A stretch of 62,768 bases of DNA. It comes from Castellaniella sp044508625. GTDB lineage: Bacteria; Pseudomonadota; Gammaproteobacteria; Burkholderiales; Burkholderiaceae_B. Of this stretch, positions 16,771 through 25,490 are shown piece after piece. The stretch covers positions 1 to 62,768 of the forward strand of contig JBIQHJ010000017.1 of NCBI GenBank assembly GCA_044508625.1. The letters run 5' to 3'. The stretch's first letter is position 1. Every line of letters starts with the position of its first letter. The position numbers and the translations under genes are program-made. The notes under the pieces were generated by a model. That model did not search any database, was not told the origin of the DNA, and saw only the letters and a program-made list of their open reading frames with translations.

Positions 16771-18339
16771 ATGCATTCGAATTTCGAAGGATTCGTCCCG
16801 CTGTTCCTCAAGCGTACCCGCCTCCGTCCATCCGCCGTTTTTGCCACCCACGGATCAAAGACCATCACTTTCGCCGAGATGGAGCGCCGTTCCCGCTCAT
16901 TCGCCGCGAACGCGAAAAGGTTCGGGCTGGCCGCGGGAGACCGGGTTGCGATCATGCTGCCCAACTCCCCATCCGTCATGGCCTGCCTGTACGGCATCGC
17001 CCGCGCCGGACTGGCATGGATCCCCATCAACCCGGAGCAACGGGGCTCCAACCTGGCCTATTTGCTTGAGCACAGCGATCCGGCGATGATCATCGGCTCG
17101 CGCCGCGACATCGACGAGCTGAAGAATTCCGGTGGCTTGCCAGGCGCCGCACGCCTGGTGGCGGTGAGCGAGAACGGGCGAGAACTGGAGGCCTTGCTGG
17201 ATGGCGACGAGGAATACGATGCGCCGATCCCCTCCCCGGACGAGATTTTTTCCATCATGTACACCTCCGGGACGACGGGCCGGCCAAAGGGAGTGCTGGT
17301 CACCCACCAGATGATGCGCCATGCCTCCGAGGCCGCCATCATGCTTGCCGACGCGCGCGACGGCGACGTGCTGTTCATGTGGGAACCGCTCTACCACATA
17401 GGAGGCGCACAGGTTTTGCTCATGCCGCTATTGCGTGAGGTCCGCCTGGCGCTCGTCCCGCGGTTCAGCGCGTCCTGTTTCTGGAAACAGGTACGGGAAT
17501 GCGGGGCCACGCATATCCATTACCTGGGCGGGGTGCTGCAGATACTGATGAAGCAGGCGGCGAGCGCCATGGACAAGGAACACAATGTCCGCGTTGCCTG
17601 GGGGGCGGGGTGTCAACCCGAGATCTGGGATGCCTTTCGCGACCGCTTCGGGGTCGAACTGCGCGAAGCATACGGAATGACCGAAACCGCCAGCATCGCG
17701 ACGATCAATGGAGAAGGCGTGGCGGGATCGATGGGCTATCCCGTTCCTTGGTTCGACATCGACATCATCGATCATCGCGGGCTGTCGGTCCCGCACGGCG
17801 TGCGCGGCGAGATCGTGGTGCGGCCCAAACAGGACAATTGCGTCTTTCCCGGCTATTTCAAGGATCCCGATGCCAGCGCCAGAGTATTGCGCGGCGGAGC
17901 GGTCCATACGCAAGATATCGGTGCCATCGATGCCCAGGGCGCGCTGGTGTTCCATGGCCGCATGACCGACAGCATCCGGTGCCGTGGCGAAAACGTGTCC
18001 GCCTGGGAGGTGGAGCACGTGGCGAGAACCCATGAAGCCGTCGAGGACTGCGCCGCGATCGGCGTCAAGGCCGAAATCGGAGAGCAGGAAATCAAGCTGT
18101 TCGTCCAGTTGAAGCCCGGCTGCCCGGCCGAGCCGGCCAAGCTGTCCTCCTGGCTGGCCGCGCGCCTGGCGCCATTCCAGAATCCACGCTACATCGCATT
18201 CGTGGATGCATTCGCTCGTACCCCCAGCCAGCGCATCATCAAACATGTCTTGCCCGCCGATGTCGGGCATTGCTGGGACCGGATGGAAAACGCCACGCAT
18301 CACAGGAATCCAAATCGTGAGCAACTGCTTGACCGATGA
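16771..18339 (+). CDS. AMP-dependent acyl-CoA synthetase/ligase, CaiC-like
   Basis: ANL-superfamily enzyme of 522 residues that activates a carboxylic acid through an acyl-AMP. The P-loop IMYTSGTTGRPKGVLVTHQ, the A5 motif EAYGMTETASIATING and the hinge region FHGRMTDSIRCRGENVSAWEVEHVARTHEAVEDCAAIGV are intact. The overall form recalls carnitine/crotonobetaine CoA ligases. The C-terminal lysine region reads TPSQRIIKHVL, where the usual catalytic Lys would fall. It lies 27 bp after the permease and its end overlaps the next gene by 23 bp, so it belongs to the operon. Confidence 0.88.
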   Translation: MHSNFEGFVPLFLKRTRLRPSAVFATHGSKTITFAEMERRSRSFAANAKRFGLAAGDRVAIMLPNSPSVMACLYGIARAGLAWIPINPEQRGSNLAYLLEHSDPAMIIGSRRDIDELKNSGGLPGAARLVAVSENGRELEALLDGDEEYDAPIPSPDEIFSIMYTSGTTGRPKGVLVTHQMMRHASEAAIMLADARDGDVLFMWEPLYHIGGAQVLLMPLLREVRLALVPRFSASCFWKQVRECGATHIHYLGGVLQILMKQAASAMDKEHNVRVAWGAGCQPEIWDAFRDRFGVELREAYGMTETASIATINGEGVAGSMGYPVPWFDIDIIDHRGLSVPHGVRGEIVVRPKQDNCVFPGYFKDPDASARVLRGGAVHTQDIGAIDAQGALVFHGRMTDSIRCRGENVSAWEVEHVARTHEAVEDCAAIGVKAEIGEQEIKLFVQLKPGCPAEPAKLSSWLAARLAPFQNPRYIAFVDAFARTPSQRIIKHVLPADVGHCWDRMENATHHRNPNREQLLDR

Positions 18340-19615
18340 TTTCTCCACCGAACCGTTCTGGGTGACCGGCCTGCCTCCGTTCGAGGCGCCACGCACCTGG
18401 TCCGGAGGACGCGCCGACGTCCTGGTGGTCGGCGCGGGCTATGCCGGGCTTTCCGCCGCCCTGACCCTCGCGGGCGGCGGCCGGCGCGTGCTGGTCTGCG
18501 ACGCGGGCCGGGTGGGAACCGGGGCATCATCGAGTTCCGCCGGCTCGCTGGGCAACGTCCCCAAGGCCAAGTACGACGATCTCCTCGCGCTCTACGGCGA
18601 AATCGTGGCACGGCGCGTGTATCAGGAAGCCCGGCACGCCCGGGAATATGTCGAGCATCTCGTGCGGCACCTGGGAATCGATTGCGACCTGCGGTGCGAA
18701 GGCCGCTTCATTGCGGCGCACAGCGGCAAGGCGTTTGCGAGGCTAAGCAACACCCTGCCCGCATTGCGCGCGGCATGGGGGGACGTGGCACTGGTGGACC
18801 AGTCGGAGCAGCGTGCGTACATCGGATCCGACGAGTTTTTCGGCGGGGTGCGCCTTGCCGATTCCTCGACGCTGCAGCCCGCCCGCCTGCACCTGGGATT
18901 GGCGAGGGCCGCCGATGCGGCGGGTGCCACGATTCTTCAGGATACCCGGGTGACCGCGATCTGGCGGGCGGCGCGAGGATACACCGTGAGGGCCGGAGGG
19001 CGCGTCGTCGAGGCCGACCATGTCGTGCTGGCCACGAATGCCGAGACAGGACGCGACACGCCACATACTCGCCGCCTGCGCCGGGGGCTGACCATCGTCC
19101 CCGCCTTCGCCCTGGCCACCGAACCGCTGCCCGACGCGCTGTTGTCGGAGGTCCTGCCACGCCGCGGTTCGTTCAGCGACACGTGCAAGATCATCCATTA
19201 CATGGCAGTCGCGGGGGATTCGAGACGGCTGGTGATGAGCGGACGGGCCGGACGCAGCGACGGAGGGCTGGTCCGCAAGGCGGAACGCATCCTCGGCTAC
19301 TTTCGGCGGCGGTTTCCCGCTCTGTCCGATGTGCGGGCGTCGCACTGCTGGTCCGGCCGCTTTGCGATCACGGGAGACTGGCTGCCCCATATCGGCCAGG
19401 AGGACGGCGTGCACTACGTCCTCGGATGCTGCGGGGTCGGAATTCCCATGTCGACCTATCTGGGCCATAAGGTGGCGCTGCGCATCCTGGGATCCGTGGA
19501 GGGCGAGACGGTGTTCGATCGGCCCCTGAAGTCGATTCCCTACTGGCCGGCCAACAATTTCTTCCTGCCCGCGGCTGTCCGCGCCTTCGAGTGGCGCGAT
19601 CGCTGGCTTCACTGA
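18317..19615 (+). CDS. FAD-dependent amine/amino acid oxidase (DAO family, PuuB-like)
   Basis: A 432-residue flavoprotein of the D-amino acid oxidase family, which oxidises C-N bonds and passes electrons to oxygen or a carrier. The FAD-binding motif ADVLVVGAGYAGLSAALTLAGGGRRVLVCDAG lies near residues 30-60, and the C-terminal segment GRFAITGDWLPHIG precedes GCCGVGIPMSTYLGHKVA. Best start is the GTG at 18317 with ACAGGA upstream; it overlaps the ligase gene by 23 bp. Gamma-glutamylputrescine oxidase (PuuB) and glycine oxidase are the nearest familiar types; the substrate here is not known. Confidence 0.83.
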   Translation: MSNCLTDDFSTEPFWVTGLPPFEAPRTWSGGRADVLVVGAGYAGLSAALTLAGGGRRVLVCDAGRVGTGASSSSAGSLGNVPKAKYDDLLALYGEIVARRVYQEARHAREYVEHLVRHLGIDCDLRCEGRFIAAHSGKAFARLSNTLPALRAAWGDVALVDQSEQRAYIGSDEFFGGVRLADSSTLQPARLHLGLARAADAAGATILQDTRVTAIWRAARGYTVRAGGRVVEADHVVLATNAETGRDTPHTRRLRRGLTIVPAFALATEPLPDALLSEVLPRRGSFSDTCKIIHYMAVAGDSRRLVMSGRAGRSDGGLVRKAERILGYFRRRFPALSDVRASHCWSGRFAITGDWLPHIGQEDGVHYVLGCCGVGIPMSTYLGHKVALRILGSVEGETVFDRPLKSIPYWPANNFFLPAAVRAFEWRDRWLH

Positions 19616-19633
19616 TCTGGAGGTTTCCCTGCC

Positions 19634-20566
19634 ATGCAATGCATTTCGGATGCTCAAATCGATGGCCTCGGCATCGGCATTCCACAGATAGCCGACGCCC
19701 TGGCCGCCGCCTTTCGCGCCAGTGCGGAAGGCGACATCCGCTGGAAGCCGAAATCCATGGTTGCCCAGGACGACGGATCTTTTCTCATGTCCACCTTCGC
19801 TTCCTGGCCCGCCGCTGGATATGGCATCTTCCACATGCTGGCCGGCGCCGCGACGAGCCACGCCAGCGCGGGCAACCCGGCATACCGCAGCATGCAGTTG
19901 CTGACGGACGCGATTTCCGGTGATCCCCTCGCCATGTTCACCTCGCCTTTCACGTCGACGATGCTGCCGGCGGGAATCACCCGTCTGATGGCGCCGCGGC
20001 TGGCTCGTTCCCGTACCGGCGTGGCGGCCATCATCGGCGCCGGCACGCAGGCCAGGGTCAACCTCGAAGCGCTCGAAGGGGTGCTGCCGGTCCACGAGGT
20101 GCGCATCGCCAGCCGTTCGCGCACATCGGCGGATAAATTCGCCGATCACGTGCGCGCGCGCGGCCAACGCGCGCGCGTCATGCAAGCAGGAGCGGAAATG
20201 TTCGCGGATGCGGACATCATCATCACGACCGTGCCCGCCGGCCCGGGCCTGGTCCCCATGCTGGATCCGGCCTGGGTGTCGCCCGGCACCTTTGTCAATG
20301 CCGTGGATCTCGGCCGCAGTTGGATGCAGGGCTTCGAACGGTTCGACCGCCGCGTGGTGGACGACAAGCGGCAGGCGGAGCAGCAATACCGGGAGGGACG
20401 CCTGCCTCACGCGGGACCATTCGACAGCGAACTGGCGGAAGTCCTGGTGGAAGCCAAGCCTGGCCGACGCACCGATGACGAGCGAATCGTTCTGGTGCAT
20501 CCAGGCAATGTGGTGGGCATCCTGGCCATTACCTCCCTGCTATACCGGAGCCTGAAACCGGCATGA
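19634..20566 (+). CDS. Ornithine cyclodeaminase/mu-crystallin family protein
   Basis: A 310-residue NAD(P)-binding protein of the OCD/mu-crystallin family, whose members include ornithine cyclodeaminase, L-alanine dehydrogenase and ketimine reductases. Visible are WKPKSMV near the N-terminus (substrate-binding lysine region), the Rossmann motif VAAIIGAGTQARVNLEAL, and DADIIITTVPAGPGLVPMLDPAWVSPGTFVNAVD. It starts 18 bp after the oxidase gene. Its task could be reducing a ketimine or cyclising an amino acid released in the pathway; the sequence alone does not decide. Confidence 0.82.
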   Translation: MQCISDAQIDGLGIGIPQIADALAAAFRASAEGDIRWKPKSMVAQDDGSFLMSTFASWPAAGYGIFHMLAGAATSHASAGNPAYRSMQLLTDAISGDPLAMFTSPFTSTMLPAGITRLMAPRLARSRTGVAAIIGAGTQARVNLEALEGVLPVHEVRIASRSRTSADKFADHVRARGQRARVMQAGAEMFADADIIITTVPAGPGLVPMLDPAWVSPGTFVNAVDLGRSWMQGFERFDRRVVDDKRQAEQQYREGRLPHAGPFDSELAEVLVEAKPGRRTDDERIVLVHPGNVVGILAITSLLYRSLKPA

Positions 20567-20610
20567 GCCGCGCCGCCCGATTTCATGGAAACCAAACAGG
20601 AGACACAGGA

Positions 20611-21933
20611 ATGCGGTACCCGGATGAACATTCGCGCTCCAGATCGTTATTCGCGAGCGCCCAGCAATACCTGCCGGGCGGCAATACCCGCACGACGGTC
20701 TATATGCGCCCCTATCCCATTTATGCGGCCCGGGGGTCCGGATGCCGGGTATGGGATGTCGATGGCGTGCCGCGCATCGACTGCATCAACAATTTCACGT
20801 CTCAAATCCACGGCTATGCCCATCCGGTCATTACCGCGGCGATACGGGAACAAGCGGAATGCGGGACGGCATTCGGCCTGCCGACAGCCTCGGAGATCGA
20901 CCTGGCGCGATTGATTTGCGAGCGCACGGAATCCATCGAGACGATTCGTTTCACGAACTCCGGCACCGAGGCCGTCATGATGGCGCTGAAGGCCGCGCGG
21001 GCCTATACCGGACGGCCCAAGATCGCCAAGGTGGAAGGCGCCTATCACGGTTCATACGATTACTCGGAAGTCAGCCTGGATTCCACGCCGGCCAATTGGG
21101 GCGACCGGCAACCCGTGTCGGTCGCCTATGCCGCCGGAACGCCGCGAGGCATCACGGACGATGTCATCGTTCTCCCATTCAACGATCCGGAGACGGCGCG
21201 TGCGATGATCGAAGCGCACGGACGGGATCTGGCGGGCGTCCTGGTCGACCCCATGCCGAACCGCGCAGGGCTGGTGCCCGCGACGACCGAATACATGGCG
21301 GCATTGCGGGACGCATGCACCGCGGTCGGGGCGCTGCTGATCGTCGACGAGATCATCGTCTTCCGATTGGGCATGAAGGGCGCGCAACCGTGCTGGGGCA
21401 TCCGGGCGGACCTCACGACGCTGGGAAAGATCATAGGCGGCGGTTTCCCCGTCGGAGCGGTCGGCGGCCGGCGGGACGTCATGCAGGTGTTCGATCCGAG
21501 CCGAGGCAAACCCGCGCTCCCGCACGGCGGTACGTTTTCCGCAAACCCCATGTCGATGCGCGCGGGACTGGCGGCCATGCAATTGCTCGATCCGCCCGCG
21601 TTCGACAAGCTCGAGCGCATCGGCACCGCGGTGCGGAACGGCATCGGGGCCTCGCTCGAACGCCATGGAGTGGCGGGAACCGTGGTCGGCCGCGGCTCCT
21701 TGCTGAAGGTGCATTTCACGAGCAGGCCGGTGCGCGATTACCGCAGCGCGTTCCCGACCGCGGACGAGGCGCGTCGCCTGGCTCTTTTCAACCGGGGGCT
21801 GCTGAATCGCGGCATCCTGGCGGCCGGTTATGGCCTGATGGCCTTGTCGACGCCGATGACCGATGCGGACGTCGAGGAGATCCTGCGCGCCGCCGACGGT
21901 GCCGTCGCGGACGTGGCAGCGGTTTCCTCCTGA
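20611..21933 (+). CDS. Class III aminotransferase (glutamate-1-semialdehyde mutase-like; possible beta-amino acid aminotransferase)
   Basis: A PLP enzyme of 440 residues. RFTNSGTEAVMMALKAARAYTGRPKI, VDEIIVFRLG and LTTLGKIIGGGFPVGAVGGRRDVM, with the PLP lysine at K273, place it in the GSA-mutase-like branch of class III. Several blocks (LICER, RFTNSGTEA, TLGKIIGGG, NTRTTVY near the N-terminus) resemble the Variovorax beta-phenylalanine aminotransferase as I remember it, including an Arg that in that enzyme binds the carboxylate. RBS AGGAGA sits 7 nt before the ATG. It is the last gene of the operon. A role in haem synthesis is unlikely in this context. Confidence 0.83.
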   Translation: MRYPDEHSRSRSLFASAQQYLPGGNTRTTVYMRPYPIYAARGSGCRVWDVDGVPRIDCINNFTSQIHGYAHPVITAAIREQAECGTAFGLPTASEIDLARLICERTESIETIRFTNSGTEAVMMALKAARAYTGRPKIAKVEGAYHGSYDYSEVSLDSTPANWGDRQPVSVAYAAGTPRGITDDVIVLPFNDPETARAMIEAHGRDLAGVLVDPMPNRAGLVPATTEYMAALRDACTAVGALLIVDEIIVFRLGMKGAQPCWGIRADLTTLGKIIGGGFPVGAVGGRRDVMQVFDPSRGKPALPHGGTFSANPMSMRAGLAAMQLLDPPAFDKLERIGTAVRNGIGASLERHGVAGTVVGRGSLLKVHFTSRPVRDYRSAFPTADEARRLALFNRGLLNRGILAAGYGLMALSTPMTDADVEEILRAADGAVADVAAVSS

Positions 21934-22222
21934 GCGGATCGGAGACCCAACGCGAGGCCTCGTTCACCTCCCCGTCAGCCTCGTAAGAGCTTGCGTCGCG
22001 CCCCGCGCGGGCGGTACGCCACGGCCCCGCGCCGGCGCTCGCGCGGCGCGCCTCCGGCCATGCCTGGCGTGTTGCATGTCCTTACATAGTCCGTCCGCCC
22101 CATCCCTTCCGGAGGCGAACCAAACGCCGCAGCGGCGTTCTGAGCCACAGGCGGGCCGAATGGCCGCCGGCCCGGCGGCCACCGAGGCTCCGGGTTTCCT
22201 TCTTCCTATCGGAGTCGAAAAA

Positions 22223-22435
22223 ATGACCAAGCGTTCCCGTATCGCCATTGCCACGGCCTGCTCGGCAGCCGTCCTGAGCCTGCTGGCGGCCCCCGGAGCC
22301 TTCGCGGCAAACGCGGCGCCCGCGGGGAATACCGCGACCATGGCCCACAAGTCCGCCCCCAGGCACGCCAAGGCCCACCAGGCCAAGGCGCATCCCTCCG
22401 CAAGCAAGGCCCCCGCAACCGGCGCCAAGAAATAA
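22223..22435 (+). CDS. Small secreted Ala/Lys/His-rich protein (Asr-like)
   Basis: A 70-residue protein. Residues 1-28 are a classical signal peptide (MTKRSR, hydrophobic core, cleavage near AFA-AN). The mature part is disordered and basic, with repeats such as HAKAHQAKAHPSASKAP. This composition resembles the acid-shock protein Asr of enterobacteria, but there is no clear sequence homology to see. GGAG lies 8 nt before the ATG and a strong terminator follows. The 289 bp upstream of it hold no other gene that I can support. Confidence 0.7.
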   Translation: MTKRSRIAIATACSAAVLSLLAAPGAFAANAAPAGNTATMAHKSAPRHAKAHQAKAHPSASKAPATGAKK

Positions 22436-22462
22436 TCCGACGGTCCCCGGCAACGATCCACC

Positions 22463-22490
22463 CGCCCCCGGCCATCCGGGGGCGTTTTTT
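22463..22490 (+). terminator. Rho-independent terminator after the small secreted protein
   Basis: CGCCCCCGG (22463-22471), loop CCAT, CCGGGGGCG (22476-22484), then six T: a perfect 9-bp stem with a U-run. Confidence 0.95.
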
Positions 22491-22581
22491 CGCGTGCCGC
22501 GCGCATGTCACTTTTTCGGGTGCGGGGCGTATTCTTTCGATACACTGGATCGTTTCCCATCGCCACCGGCCTTCGATCCGC

Positions 22582-23811
22582 ATGCACCTGCAACGCAACG
22601 CCCTGCACAACGAGCTCCATGCGCGCCCCTCCATGTATTTCGAGGCGCCCGCGCAGGTCTTTCACCTGGCATTCCTGGACGAGGACGACGCGGCCGGCAG
22701 GATCGTGCGCACGCTGTGCGACCGGCACGTGGCCATGGCCGATCCCCGGCAGCCGCTGGGCGAGATTCCCGTGGGCGACGGCAGCCTGCGCTGGGAGCGC
22801 CACACCGAGTTCCTCACCCTGACCCTGCTGATGCCGGGCCGCCACCCCAGCGCCTGGCCCGAGCTGCCGCCCGTGCTGGCCGAGGTCGCCGGGGCCCACG
22901 CCCACCTGCTCATCAACGCGGACCAGGTGCGCGTCGAGTCCGAGGCCGACTGGGCGGGCGACGTCGCCGCCTATGGCTTCGACGACCCGCTGGGCTCGAA
23001 CCTGGACCAGGACAAGGCCACCGTCTGGAGCGACCTGCGCCTCAACGGCTCGGGCCTGAACCGCATGCTGGTGGTCAACCGGCGGCTCGACGGCCGCAGG
23101 CTGGGGCGGATGGTGCGCCGGCTGCTCGAGGTCGAGACCTACCGCCTGATGGCCTCCCTCACGCTGCCGCTGGCCCGCACGCTGGGCGCCGAGCTGCGGC
23201 AGTACGAGGCCGAGCTGTTGGCGCTTTCGGACGACAATGCGCGCGCCGGCGCGCGCGAGGCCAAGGCGCTGCTCGAGCGGATCACCAGCCTTTCGGCCCG
23301 CGTGACCCAGAGCCGCGCGCGCACGCGCCTGCGCTTCAGCGCCACCGAGGCCTATTCCCAGCTCGTGTTCGAGCGCATCGCCGAGCTGCACGAGAGCCGC
23401 ACGGGCGATTGCCAGCAACTGGGCACCTTCATCGCCCAGCGCTTCCGCCCCACGGTGCGCTATTGCGCCTCCACCGACCAGCGCCTCGCGCGCGTCGGCG
23501 AGGCCGTCGCCCACCTGGGCGAGCTGCTGCAGGCCCGGGTCCAGGTCGAGATGGAAGAACAGAACGCCCAGATCCTGCAAAGCCTCGGCGCGCGCGCCGA
23601 CACCCAGATCAAGATCCAGAAGGCGGTCGAGGGCTTGTCCATCATCGCGATCAGCTATTATCTGTTCAGCCTGTTCAAGCTGCTGTACGAGGGCCTGCTG
23701 GTGCTGGGCGTCGACCTCTCGCCGCGCGCCGCCCTGATGGCCGGGACGCCGCTGGGCCTCCTGGTGATCGGCGCGGTGGCCCATCGCATCCGCGACACCA
23801 GGCGGCACTGA
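22582..23811 (+). CDS. DUF3422 family membrane-anchored protein
   Basis: A 409-residue protein recognisable as DUF3422 from its opening (LHNELHARPSMYFEAPAQVFHLAFL) and its TNLxxD-like core. Function is unknown in the family. The chain is mostly soluble with long helical stretches (about residues 180-330, RAREAKALLERITSLSARVTQ), and it ends in two hydrophobic segments (SIIAISYYLFSLFKLLYEGLLVLGV and AALMAGTPLGLLVIGAVA) that anchor it in the inner membrane. The next gene follows after 25 bp in the same direction, so they are probably co-transcribed. Confidence 0.85.
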   Translation: MHLQRNALHNELHARPSMYFEAPAQVFHLAFLDEDDAAGRIVRTLCDRHVAMADPRQPLGEIPVGDGSLRWERHTEFLTLTLLMPGRHPSAWPELPPVLAEVAGAHAHLLINADQVRVESEADWAGDVAAYGFDDPLGSNLDQDKATVWSDLRLNGSGLNRMLVVNRRLDGRRLGRMVRRLLEVETYRLMASLTLPLARTLGAELRQYEAELLALSDDNARAGAREAKALLERITSLSARVTQSRARTRLRFSATEAYSQLVFERIAELHESRTGDCQQLGTFIAQRFRPTVRYCASTDQRLARVGEAVAHLGELLQARVQVEMEEQNAQILQSLGARADTQIKIQKAVEGLSIIAISYYLFSLFKLLYEGLLVLGVDLSPRAALMAGTPLGLLVIGAVAHRIRDTRRH

Positions 23812-23836
23812 ACGCACCCGGACCATCCCGAAAACC

Positions 23837-24976
23837 ATGCAAACGTCCACCCTCCATTTCCGCAGCTTCCTGCTCCTGCTCACCGCCGTATCGATCGCCT
23901 TCCTCAGCATCCTGCTGCCCTTCTATCCGGCGATCTTCTGGGGCGGCGTGCTGGCCGTGCTCTTTGGCCCGCTGCACCGGCGCCTGCGCTCGGCGCTCGG
24001 GGGGCGCCGCAACCTCGCGGCCTTCCTCACGGTGCTGGTCATCATCCTGATCGTCATCCTGCCGATGATCTTCATCGCGGGCTCGCTCGCGAACGAGGCC
24101 GCGGGCCTGTACAACCGCATCAACAGCGGCCAGCTCAACCTGGGCGCCTACTACGAGCAGGTCGTCGCCGCCCTGCCGCCCTCCGTCCACGGCTGGCTGG
24201 ATTCCTGGGGGGTCGGCGACCTGCTGAGCATCCGCGAGAAACTGTCCGCCGGCGCCCTGCAGGGCAGCCAGTTCCTGGCCAAGCAGGCGGTGAGCGTCGG
24301 CCAGAACACCTTCCAGTTCGTGATCGGCCTGGGCGTGATGATGTACCTGCTGTTCTTCCTGCTGCGCGACGGCCATGCCCTGGTCCCGCGGGTCAAGAGC
24401 CTGATCCCACTGTCCGACGACCATCGCCGCCACCTGTTCCAGAAATTCACGACCGTGGTGCGCGCCACCGTCAAGGGCAACATCGTCATCGCCATCACCC
24501 AGGGCATCCTGGGCGGCCTGATGTTCGCCTTCCTGGGGATCCAGGGGTCCCTGTTCTGGGGGGTGCTGATGGCCTTCCTGTCGCTGCTGCCGGCCGTGGG
24601 GGCCTCGCTGATCTGGGCGCCCGTGGCGGTCTATTTCCTGGTGACCGGCGCGTACGCCGAGGGCATCACCCTGATCCTGTTCGGAGTGCTGGTCATCGGC
24701 CTGATCGACAACCTGCTGCGCCCCGTGCTGGTGGGCAAGGACACCAAGATGCCCGATTTCGTCGTGCTGATCTCGACCCTGGGCGGGCTGGCGGTGTTCG
24801 GCTTGAATGGCTTCGTGATCGGGCCCTTGTTCGCCGCCCTGTTCATCGCCTGCTGGGATCTTTTTCCGGACGCGGTGTCGCTGAACGCCCAGGCCACGCG
24901 GGACGAGGCCTCGACGCCCTCCCTCGTCAAGCCAGCAGGATCGCCAGATTCACCAGCAGGGCCACCCCCCAGATGA
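23837..24976 (+). CDS. AI-2E transporter family (PerM/YdiK-type) membrane protein
   Basis: A 379-residue polytopic inner-membrane protein. Family features: N-terminal pair of hydrophobic segments (FLLLLTAVSIAFLSILLPFYPAIFWGGVLAVLF), a soluble loop around residues 90-150, and the conserved C-terminal block AITQGILGGLMFAFLGIQGSLFWGVLMAFLSLLPAVGASLIWAP followed by NLLRPVLVGKDTKMPDFVVLISTLGGLAVFGLNGFVIGP. Length is as for YdiK (about 370). Real substrates are uncertain in most members. Its last 50 bp overlap the convergent MAPEG gene. Confidence 0.88.
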   Translation: MQTSTLHFRSFLLLLTAVSIAFLSILLPFYPAIFWGGVLAVLFGPLHRRLRSALGGRRNLAAFLTVLVIILIVILPMIFIAGSLANEAAGLYNRINSGQLNLGAYYEQVVAALPPSVHGWLDSWGVGDLLSIREKLSAGALQGSQFLAKQAVSVGQNTFQFVIGLGVMMYLLFFLLRDGHALVPRVKSLIPLSDDHRRHLFQKFTTVVRATVKGNIVIAITQGILGGLMFAFLGIQGSLFWGVLMAFLSLLPAVGASLIWAPVAVYFLVTGAYAEGITLILFGVLVIGLIDNLLRPVLVGKDTKMPDFVVLISTLGGLAVFGLNGFVIGPLFAALFIACWDLFPDAVSLNAQATRDEASTPSLVKPAGSPDSPAGPPPR

Positions 24977-25295
24977 TCGAGCGCACCGTGCCGCGCCCCA
25001 GGATGTAGGCCAGCACGTAGAGCAGGCGCAGCAGCACCCAGGCGAGCATCAGGACCGCGACGCGGCCCTCGTCCGCGCCCGCGTACAGGGCGTACAGCAC
25101 GGCGGCGTAAAAGAACGGCAGGCCCTCGAACAGATTCGCCTGGGCGGCGTCGGCGCGGGCCCGCCATCCCTCCTGGGCGGCGAGCCAGGCCCGCGGCGCG
25201 TCGTTGTCGAATGCGCGGCCCCCCGCCTTGGCCGCGATGGCGGCGCCATACGGCAGGACGGCGGCGGCGAGCAGCAGCCAGGCGATGGGCGACAT
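24927..25295 (-). CDS. MAPEG family membrane protein
   Basis: A 122-residue protein with four hydrophobic segments, matching the MAPEG family (membrane-associated proteins in eicosanoid and glutathione metabolism). The typical core is WRARADAAQANLFEGLPFFYAAVLYALYAG followed by WVLLRLLYVLAYILGRGTVRSIIWGVALLVNLAILL. In bacteria the role is mostly unknown; glutathione conjugation of lipophilic compounds is a family-based guess. It overlaps the convergent AI-2E family gene by 50 bp at their 3' ends. Confidence 0.85.
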   Translation of the reverse strand: MSPIAWLLLAAAVLPYGAAIAAKAGGRAFDNDAPRAWLAAQEGWRARADAAQANLFEGLPFFYAAVLYALYAGADEGRVAVLMLAWVLLRLLYVLAYILGRGTVRSIIWGVALLVNLAILLA

Positions 25296-25324
25296 GGCCG
25301 TCTCCTACAAATTCTCGATCCATG

Positions 25325-25330
25325 TATAAT
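25325..25330 (+). promoter_or_regulatory. -10 element of tRNA-Thr gene
   Basis: A perfect TATAAT at 25325-25330, 49 nt before the tRNA. I cannot see a good -35 at 16-18 bp. Confidence 0.5.
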
Positions 25331-25378
25331 AGCTGGCTTTGGTAGGCAGCAGGCAGTTTGCCTTTTGCCCGCCGATTT

Positions 25379-25454
25379 GCCGGTGTAGCTCAGTTGGTAG
25401 AGCAGCTCATTCGTAATGAGAAGGTCGAGGGTTCGACTCCTTTCACCGGCACCA
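25379..25454 (+). tRNA. tRNA-Thr (CGT)
   Basis: A complete 76-nt cloverleaf: acceptor GCCGGTG/CACCGGC, D arm GCTCAGTTGGTAGAGC, anticodon loop TTCGTAA with anticodon CGT (decodes ACG), T loop TTCGACT, and an encoded CCA end. The anticodon stem has the G-A mismatch also seen in E. coli thrW. Confidence 0.97.
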
Positions 25455-25457
25455 GTC

Positions 25458-25490
25458 TTGCAACCCCGTTGCAACCCCGTTGCAACCTCG
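25458..25490. repeat. 11-bp tandem repeat after tRNA-Thr
   Basis: TTGCAACCCCG at 25458-25468 and 25469-25479, then TTGCAACCTCG at 25480-25490. More degenerate CCGCAnCC-type units continue to about 25575. Confidence 0.9.

Noticed and set aside
20611..21933. The aminotransferase considered as HemL (glutamate-1-semialdehyde mutase).
   Set aside because: Operon context is catabolic and the active-site surroundings look closer to beta-amino acid aminotransferases.
21964..23910. A 648-codon minus-strand frame opposite the small secreted protein and DUF3422 genes.
   Set aside because: Low-complexity Gln/Ala/Gly/His composition and no recognisable domain; the plus-strand genes have motifs and ribosome sites.
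25458..25490. Repeats after tRNA-Thr considered as attachment-site copies.
   Set aside because: The 11-bp unit does not match the tRNA 3' end and no second copy or integrase is visible.
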